A stretch of 10,231 bases of DNA. It comes from Pirellulales bacterium. Its GTDB lineage: Bacteria; Planctomycetota; Planctomycetia; Pirellulales; Thermoguttaceae. Under the pieces are notes generated by a model. That model made no database searches, was not told the origin of the DNA, and worked only from the letters and a program-made list of their open reading frames with translations. Made by a program: the position numbers and the translations under genes. Location of the stretch: NCBI GenBank assembly GCA_030642635.1, contig DAOWNK010000099.1:1-10231 (forward strand). The letters are read 5' to 3'. Of this stretch, positions 6,150-10,231 are shown piece after piece (positions within the stretch are counted from its first letter, which is position 1; every line of letters starts with the position of its first letter).

Positions 6150-8210
6150 CTACCTGAGCAGGGCCAACACGTTCTGCGGATTGCTGTTGGCGATGGCCAA
6201 CACCGAGACGCCCGACTGGACCAGAATCTGTGCCCTGGTCAGAGCGGCGCTTTCGGCGGCGAAGTCGGCATCGCGGATCGAACTTTCCGCAGCGACCAGG
6301 TTCTCCAGCGTGTCGTTCAACGACCTGATGTTGGTGTCGAGCGTCATCTTCTGGAACGCACCAAGTCGACCTCGTAGCGAGGCGACCTTGGAGATAACCT
6401 CGTCAACGATACTAGCGGCCGTGGTGGGGTCGGTGTTCAAGGCATACGACTCACCGGAACCCAGCTCTCGGAGCTTACCGTCGGTGCTGCCGAGTCTGGC
6501 AGTATTGACGCTCCGAATACCGATTCGGGCCTGCTGGTTGCTGACCACGTCGGGACCGAGTTGGAACATGGCCCCACCGTCGGTGATGGAGAACTGGATC
6601 GTGGCGGTCTGGCCGGCCGCAATCATGGCGGTCATGTCGAGCGTCGCCGTGTTGAGTGACAGCTCGTTGCCGTCGCCACTAGCGACATAGCCGTTGACCG
6701 TGGCGGCAATGTCGGTGCCGGTCGCCCGCGTGGCGCTCAGGGCGGTCTCGAACGTGCCCGCGCCGCCTTCGCTGATCACATCGACCGAGACGAACTTGCC
6801 GGAGCCGTATTCCGAGGCGTCAAATTCCATCACACCAGCGTTGTCGGTTGCTGTAACGCCAAGCGAGTCGGAGACCAGGTTCACCGCCGAAACGACGGAA
6901 CTGATCTTCGTATACTGCTCGAAGCTGAACACCTCGACACCGCTTGCACCGGACAACTCGAACACCAGGCTCTCCAGCAGCACGCCGCCGCCGGTATACA
7001 GGGTATTGCCGGTTGCGCCCGAATCAGCAGCGGCAGTGTCACCGCTGACTGTCACTCTAGCGTTGCCGTCAGTTGTGTCGGCGACCGCTGTGAGGTTGGC
7101 GTTGGCAATGTTCCCGATCGCAGTCTCGATAGCACTGAGTGCAGTCGATGCGGCATCGTCGATGGTTATCACCAACGTATTTGTGTCGGCAGTGTAAACC
7201 GCCCCTGGGGTGCCGGCGCCTTGGCCGGTCGCAGTAGCGATACTGATGGCCATGTTATTAAAGTCAGCCCCGGCGTCGTCCGCCGAGATTGCCAACGTGG
7301 CAATACCGGTCGTGCCGGTAACGGCCGCGTCCGCGGCAGCACCTGCACCCGCGGGGGTGTCGGTCTCAGCCTCGAATTCGGCAATTGCGGTAACTGCATC
7401 AGCTAAACCCTGAAGCGTTGCTCCAGGACCTGCTGCGCTGAAGTCGGCAGTAATTACCAGCGTGCCGGCACCGGCATTGTATACTGCCGCCTCTGCCTGG
7501 TTGGCGTCCACGAAAGTGACGACAACATTGTCCTCGGCCACTGCAAGCGAGTTTGCCCTAATGGTCAAGGTACCATTGGCAAGGCCAAGTGTCGTCCCGG
7601 CCGCGAAGCTGAGCGTAGCGTTCGCACTGGTATCCGGGCTGACGTTGTTGGTAATTTGGGCCTGAGTGGCCGCGGCCGAGATATCGATCTCGACGTCGAT
7701 CGAACCGGCCGAACCGAGGTTCGCCTGGTTGATCTCCAGGTCTGTGATGTCATCGAAATTGGCCGTGGCCGAGGTGATGAAATCCAGACTGCCGTCGAGC
7801 AGACGCCGGCCTTGAAAGCTGGTCGTCTGAGCGATTCGGTTTAGCGACTCCAACGACGAGTCGACAACCAACTGGTTGGCTGCGATCTGCTCGTCGCTCA
7901 GGGCACCGGTGTTCGCCGCCTCGGTAACAAGGCCGCGAATGTCATTCAGCAGGCCGCTGACCTGACCCAACGCACTGTCGGCGATGGAGATCATCTGGTT
8001 GGCCCGCTCTGAGTTTGTAATGGCTCGCTCCACACTGATAATGTCGCTGCGGAGCACCTCGCTGGCGATCAAACCGGCAGGATCGTCCTTACCAGTGTTA
8101 ATCCGCAAACCGGTGCTCAACCTGGTCAACGACTCTTGCAACGATGCGTTTGACCTGGCCAGCGACTTCTGAGCGTTCAGCGAACTGACGTTCGTGTTAA
8201 TTCGTGTCAT
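6150..8210 (-). CDS. fliC: Flagellin (filament protein), large variable region
   Basis: This is the main filament subunit, secreted by the flagellar export apparatus. Residues 1-145 are the conserved D0/D1 N-terminus (MTRINTNVSSLNAQKSLARS, then GLRINTGKDDPAGLIASE at 34-51). Residues about 570-686 are the matching C-terminus, ending SNPQNVLALLR, the part FliS binds. The 686 residues make it a long flagellin. The middle, about 146-565, is rich in Ala, Thr, Gly and Asp and low in Lys and Cys. It contains two related units of about 70 residues (about 215-283 and 306-378) and a Flagellin_IN-like segment at about 420-500. I chose ATG at 8210 rather than the upstream GTG at 8219, because AGGAGG at 8221-8226 is 10 nt from the ATG but only 1 nt from the GTG. 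CsrA, encoded next door, may control its translation. Confidence 0.95.
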   Translation of the reverse strand: MTRINTNVSSLNAQKSLARSNASLQESLTRLSTGLRINTGKDDPAGLIASEVLRSDIISVERAITNSERANQMISIADSALGQVSGLLNDIRGLVTEAANTGALSDEQIAANQLVVDSSLESLNRIAQTTSFQGRRLLDGSLDFITSATANFDDITDLEINQANLGSAGSIDVEIDISAAATQAQITNNVSPDTSANATLSFAAGTTLGLANGTLTIRANSLAVAEDNVVVTFVDANQAEAAVYNAGAGTLVITADFSAAGPGATLQGLADAVTAIAEFEAETDTPAGAGAAADAAVTGTTGIATLAISADDAGADFNNMAISIATATGQGAGTPGAVYTADTNTLVITIDDAASTALSAIETAIGNIANANLTAVADTTDGNARVTVSGDTAAADSGATGNTLYTGGGVLLESLVFELSGASGVEVFSFEQYTKISSVVSAVNLVSDSLGVTATDNAGVMEFDASEYGSGKFVSVDVISEGGAGTFETALSATRATGTDIAATVNGYVASGDGNELSLNTATLDMTAMIAAGQTATIQFSITDGGAMFQLGPDVVSNQQARIGIRSVNTARLGSTDGKLRELGSGESYALNTDPTTAASIVDEVISKVASLRGRLGAFQKMTLDTNIRSLNDTLENLVAAESSIRDADFAAESAALTRAQILVQSGVSVLAIANSNPQNVLALLR

Positions 8211-8467
8211 GTTAGACACCCCTCCTTTAGTTAAGGATCACATGTCACCGGATTGCGGGGGAGATCACATTTCCGGAACAACTTTCACTACCAGCCGCCT
8301 GCTAAATAGCAGGTGGCTTACAAATAGTTTTCTGCCCCGAAAACGTAGTTAGCACGGCGAGCCGACAACGGTTGTCGCCTCGCCATACTTCGGCCGGTCG
8401 CTATGGACCGACCAATCCCGCGGAAGAGTCCGCGCAGCGGTCACCTTGCGATGACCCCTATGGAGCA
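8211..8467 (-). other. Predicted structured 5' leader of fliC
   Basis: If transcription starts near 8460, the fliC mRNA has a leader of about 250 nt. It contains three palindromes: CGCGGA/TCCGCG with a 4-nt loop (8419-8434); a 12-bp stem with one central mismatch, GGCGAG-x-CGACAA / TTGTCG-x-CTCGCC with a 3-nt loop (8356-8384); and AGCCGCCTGCTA / TAGCAGGTGGCT with 2 nt between (8293-8318; one position mispairs as A-C in the RNA). GATCACAT occurs twice, at 8236-8243 and 8263-8270. I see no coding sequence here. Confidence 0.5.
8221..8226 (-). promoter_or_regulatory. Ribosome binding site of fliC, overlapping a CsrA-type motif
   Basis: The minus strand reads AAAGGAGGGG, with a perfect AGGAGG 10 nt before the ATG at 8210. 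It is the strongest Shine-Dalgarno sequence in the window and fixes the fliC start. The overlapping AAGGA fits the ANGGA core bound by CsrA, but any strong Shine-Dalgarno sequence tends to contain this, so regulation is only an inference. Confidence 0.75.
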
Positions 8468-8495
8468 ATATCGGACTGTCAAGATGCGTACTTTA
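8468..8495 (-). promoter_or_regulatory. Candidate sigma-28 (FliA/SigD) promoter for fliC
   Basis: On the minus strand TAAAGTAC (from 8495) is followed, 16 nt after TAAA, by TCCGATAT (8475-8468). The SigD consensus of Bacillus is TAAA, 14-16 nt, GCCGATAT; the match is 4/4 and 7/8 with allowed spacing. It lies between the csrA terminator and fliC, as expected for a separate flagellin promoter. Confidence 0.6.
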
Positions 8496-8570
8496 GGCAA
8501 TCTAGGCCCGATTGGGAAATTCCATGTGCTCTATGTGGTTTTTCTCGGCATGACCGTGGATTTAGGCAAG

Positions 8571-8610
8571 AAAAAAGGCCCTGCAACCATGTCTTGGTGA
8601 TTGCAGGGCC
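8571..8610 (-). terminator. Rho-independent terminator of csrA
   Basis: Read on the minus strand, GGCCCTGCAA (8610-8601) pairs perfectly with TTGCAGGGCC (8586-8577), a 10-bp stem with a 14-nt loop, followed directly by six T (8576-8571) and CTT. It is the clearest intrinsic terminator in the window and separates the csrA transcript from fliC. Confidence 0.88.
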
Positions 8611-8635
8611 ATGATAATTGGCACAATCGGCAAAA

Positions 8636-8722
8636 AGCTATCAGCTATCAGCCCTCAGTTTTTGATCGTCTGTGATGGTTCCTGGCCGACAGCCAGAAGC
8701 CGATAGCTGAAAACTGATAGCT
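8636..8722. repeat. Heptamer repeat arms, AGCTATC type, touching the csrA stop
   Basis: The left arm has units AGCTATC, AGCTATC, AGCCCTC, AGTTTTT (8636-8663). The right arm has GATAGCT, GAAAACT, GATAGCT (8702-8722), preceded by GACAGCC and AGAAGCC. The arms are inverted copies with an unrelated centre. The array ends 2 nt before the csrA stop codon, so it would be transcribed in the csrA 3' untranslated region, ahead of its terminator. Confidence 0.8.
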
Positions 8723-8724
8723 AA

Positions 8725-8919
8725 TTATTTCGACCGCACCTCGCCAGAGCGATTATTCTCGCGCTGAATCGCTTCGTAGATTTCCTGCCGGTGGACTGGG
8801 ATATCTCTAGGCGCCTCGATCCCCAAACGGACCTTGTCACCACGGATATCCACAATCGTTACGACGACGTTGTCGCCGATTATGATGCTCTCGTCGCGTT
8901 GTCTTGATAAAACGAGCAT
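8725..8919 (-). CDS. csrA: Carbon storage regulator CsrA, RNA-binding translational regulator
   Basis: CsrA is a small homodimeric protein that binds GGA-containing sites in mRNA leaders and usually blocks translation; in Bacillus it represses flagellin (hag) translation and is antagonised by FliW. The 64 residues are the usual size. MLVLSRQRDE opens the protein (Leu4 and Arg6 are RNA-contact positions), RLGIEAP is at 31-37, and VHRQEIY at 42-48 contains the key Arg44. I chose ATG at 8919, not the in-frame GTG at 8928, because CsrA proteins start with MLVL. The Shine-Dalgarno is weak (GAGAG). It lies just upstream of fliC but has its own terminator. No fliW is present in the window. A short charged tail (RENNRSGEVRSK) follows the core. 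Confidence 0.96.
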   Translation of the reverse strand: MLVLSRQRDESIIIGDNVVVTIVDIRGDKVRLGIEAPRDIPVHRQEIYEAIQRENNRSGEVRSK

Positions 8920-8972
8920 CGCTCTCACATTTTGTTAGCGTCTGATAGACTTACAGGTCGTCACTTCAAAGC

Positions 8973-8980
8973 TTATCGGC
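8973..8980 (-). promoter_or_regulatory. Candidate sigma-28 -10 element for csrA
   Basis: The minus strand has a perfect GCCGATAA, the enteric FliA -10 consensus, about 55 nt before the csrA start codon. No TAAA lies 14-16 nt upstream, so the -35 is missing or very degenerate. The position is right for csrA, but the case rests on one element. Confidence 0.35.
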
Positions 8981-9314
8981 CTAGGTAATTACGGCTAGCC
9001 AGTAAAAATGCTTAATTCTGGGTGTTTGGCATAAAGAGCCATTCAGGGAACTTTAGACAAACTGCGTGCCGCGGCTGCTAAACGTGAGGCTGAGACAGCC
9101 GTGGCGCGCCCATCGGCGAGTTTTGTACGACCGACCGGCAGCAATCGCCGCTACAACGGTTGCGGACAACACTGCACATTCGATTTACATCGCCGGCTGG
9201 AATTGCCGTAAGTCGTTCCTGCCACAGTGGTTAAAACCTTTGGCAAGGAAAAATTCGGTATGTCTGTTCGATCCGGCACGCCGGTTGCTAAGAGTGATTT
9301 CAAAATTCAGGGAC
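8981..9314. other. Divergent csrA/rod-protein intergenic region
   Basis: This stretch separates divergent genes and should hold the rod-protein promoter, but I found no convincing sigma-28, sigma-54 or sigma-70 site on the plus strand. Short open frames here lack recognisable motifs; one reads into the neighbouring inverted repeat. The only clear structure is a long hairpin at 9064-9109. Confidence 0.5.
9064..9109 (+). other. 14-bp hairpin in the leader region of the rod-protein gene
   Basis: GCGTGCCGCGGCTG (9064-9077) pairs with CAGCCGTGGCGCGC (9096-9109) through 14 pairs, two of them G-U, enclosing an 18-nt loop. The G-U pairs form on the plus-strand RNA, which favours a role in a plus-strand transcript. 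No T-run follows, so it is not a normal terminator. It could be a leader structure or part of a small RNA; its role is unknown. Confidence 0.5.
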
Positions 9315-9382
9315 AGTGGCACCGGCGTCTCGCCGGTCTAAAGCCCCTGATTTTGCCACACCGGCGGGACGCCGGTGCCACT
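9315..9382. repeat. REP-like inverted doublet (GTGGCACCGGCG family)
   Basis: Two 23-nt arms, 9315-9337 and 9360-9382, are inverted copies with one mismatch (22/23). Each arm also folds on itself: ACCGGCG-TCT-CGCCGGT and ACCGGCG-GGA-CGCCGGT. Flanking AAAATTCAGGG (9303-9313) and the inner CCCCTGATTTT (9345-9355) are also nearly complementary. The organisation is like that of REP doublets. I recall this family (GTGGCACnGGC..GCCnGTGCCAC) as widely dispersed in planctomycetes, often read in shadow frames as HRRDAGAT. It ends 25 nt before the rod-protein ATG. Confidence 0.85.
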
Positions 9383-9407
9383 AACATTCACAACAAAAAG
9401 TTCCGTC

Positions 9408-10160
9408 ATGTCATACGGATTGTACATCTCGGCAGAAGGCGCCCACGCACAAAGCAAACGGTTAGAGGTAATCGCCAATAACCTGGCGAACGTCGATACC
9501 GTCGGCTTTAAGCGCGAGTTTGCCGTGTTCCAGTCGCGGTACGCCGAGGCCGTGGAGCTTGGGCTTAAACCGTCGGGAACCGGCTCGATCGAAGACCTTG
9601 GCGGCGGGGTGATGTTCCGCGAGACGAAGACCGATTACCTGTCCGGCCCGTTGCAACAAACCGGCGGACGTAGCGACGTGGCAATCGATGGCGAAGGCTT
9701 TTTCGCTGTGCGTAAAGGCGACGAGACCTTTCTGACACGCGCCGGCAATTTTGTGATGACCTCGCGCGGAGAGTTGACCACACAGCAAGGTTACCACGTT
9801 TTGAGTGACGCCGGCGTGCCGGTGGTAATCAACCCGGAGGACCCTTCGTGGCAGATCACCACCAGCGGAGGAATCAGTCAGCAAGGGTCCGTGCAAAACC
9901 TGGCGATCGTCGAGCCAAGTTCGCTGGGCGACCTGGTAAAGGTGGGCGAGAACATGTTCCGACCGCTTAGCGAACCGCAACCGATTCCAATGGCCGACCG
10001 ACGCGTAGCCGCCGGATACCTTGAGATGTCTTCCGTCCGGCCGACAACTGAAATGACCGAATTGATCCAGGCATCGCGATTCCTCGAGGCCAACGTCAAC
10101 ATGATGAAAACACAGGACGAAATGCAGCGAGGATTGATCCATCGTGTGATGAAAGCGTAA
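9408..10160 (+). CDS. flgF: Flagellar basal-body rod protein, FlgF/FlgG family
   Basis: This is a 250-residue axial protein of the flagellar rod, exported through the flagellar apparatus into the periplasm without a cleaved signal. The N-terminal rod motif is clear (NNLANVDTVGFKR, 24-36), followed by the FlgE/F/G core with GRSDVAIDGEGFFAV (87-101) and RAGNF (111-115), and a C-terminal rod-type helix at about 205-245 with SSVRPTTEMTELIQASRFLEANVNMM. The start MSYGLYISAEGAHAQ and the length suit FlgF slightly better than FlgG (usually 260 or more), but the two cannot be separated firmly; the symbol is a best guess. ATG at 9408 is chosen because the upstream in-frame GTG (9375) lies inside the inverted repeat and adds residues foreign to the family. 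There is no visible Shine-Dalgarno. The following gene is outside the window. Confidence 0.85.
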   Translation: MSYGLYISAEGAHAQSKRLEVIANNLANVDTVGFKREFAVFQSRYAEAVELGLKPSGTGSIEDLGGGVMFRETKTDYLSGPLQQTGGRSDVAIDGEGFFAVRKGDETFLTRAGNFVMTSRGELTTQQGYHVLSDAGVPVVINPEDPSWQITTSGGISQQGSVQNLAIVEPSSLGDLVKVGENMFRPLSEPQPIPMADRRVAAGYLEMSSVRPTTEMTELIQASRFLEANVNMMKTQDEMQRGLIHRVMKA

Positions 10161-10166
10161 AAATTA

Positions 10167-10231
10167 AGTGTTGGGGCAGATAGTGTTGGGGCAGATAGTG
10201 TTGGGGCAGATAGTGTTGGGGCAGATAGTGT
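10167..10231. repeat. 15-bp tandem repeat, cut by the window edge
   Basis: The unit TTGGGGCAGATAGTG is repeated identically four times from 10171, preceded by AGTG and continuing into a fifth copy at the last base. It starts 6 nt after the rod-protein stop codon. Perfect identity suggests recent expansion. Its GGGG tracts at 15-nt intervals could form a G-quadruplex with long loops. Its full length cannot be seen. Confidence 0.95.

Noticed and set aside
8403..8600. A 65-codon plus-strand open frame between csrA and fliC
   Set aside because: It spans the csrA terminator and the fliC promoter candidate and shows no protein motif.
8919..8928. GTG at 8928 as the csrA start
   Set aside because: CsrA proteins begin MLVLSR, which is at ATG 8919; the extra MRA is foreign to the family.
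9079..9101. TAAA, 15 nt, GCCG on the plus strand as a sigma-28 promoter for the rod-protein gene
   Set aside because: The spacing fits, but the second half of the -10 (TGGC) has no match to ATAA, and the bases are better explained by the 14-bp hairpin.
9066..9341. A 91-codon plus-strand open frame upstream of the rod-protein gene
   Set aside because: Its end is a translation of the REP-like arm (GTGVSPV), a typical false protein tail, and the rest has no motif.
9462..10142. A 226-codon minus-strand open frame
   Set aside because: It is antisense to the rod-protein gene, whose motifs are clear.
10167..10231. CRISPR array
   Set aside because: The repeats are contiguous 15-bp copies with no spacers, and no cas gene is present.

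Overview
The window looks like a chromosomal piece of a flagellated member of the Planctomycetota, probably from the Pirellulales side. The evidence is indirect but consistent: a flagellin carrying the motif DPAGLIASE, a very long FliD, a futalosine-pathway menaquinone gene (mqnD), short palindromes in the gaps, and an inverted element whose shadow reading frame gives HRRDAGAT-like peptides, as I recall from planctomycete genomes. Proteins recognised from motifs alone are a VOC-family protein, a TatD-family nuclease, MqnD, FliS, FliD, flagellin, CsrA and a FlgF/FlgG-type rod protein.

Layout from left to right: a VOC gene (+, about 120-554) with no normal start codon; a repeat-filled gap; tatD (+, 656-1447); palindromes between convergent genes; then a minus-strand flagellar block read from right to left: csrA (8919-8725), fliC (8210-6150), fliD (5822-3060), fliS (2889-2413) and mqnD (2376-1516). 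A rod-protein gene (+, 9408-10160) diverges from csrA. A 15-bp tandem repeat runs off the right edge.

The minus-strand block divides into separate units. Hairpin-plus-T-run terminators follow csrA, fliC and fliD. Sequences resembling sigma-28 (FliA/SigD) promoters precede fliC (good), fliD (fair) and csrA (-10 only). fliS and mqnD are 36 bp apart and probably share a transcript. CsrA (a translational regulator), FliC (filament), FliD (cap) and FliS (flagellin chaperone) together form a late filament-assembly set. The predicted fliC leader is about 250 nt, with three palindromes and a perfect AGGAGG that overlaps a CsrA-type AAGGA sequence.

The most unusual feature is in the gaps. Four gaps hold degenerate 7-nt repeats in four unrelated families, arranged as facing inverted arms. 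Three of these arrays begin within 0-2 nt of a stop codon, and the 15-bp array at the edge begins 6 nt after one. An inverted REP-like doublet of two 23-nt arms lies 25 nt before the rod-protein start codon. I found no tRNA, rRNA, CRISPR array, transposase or defence system.
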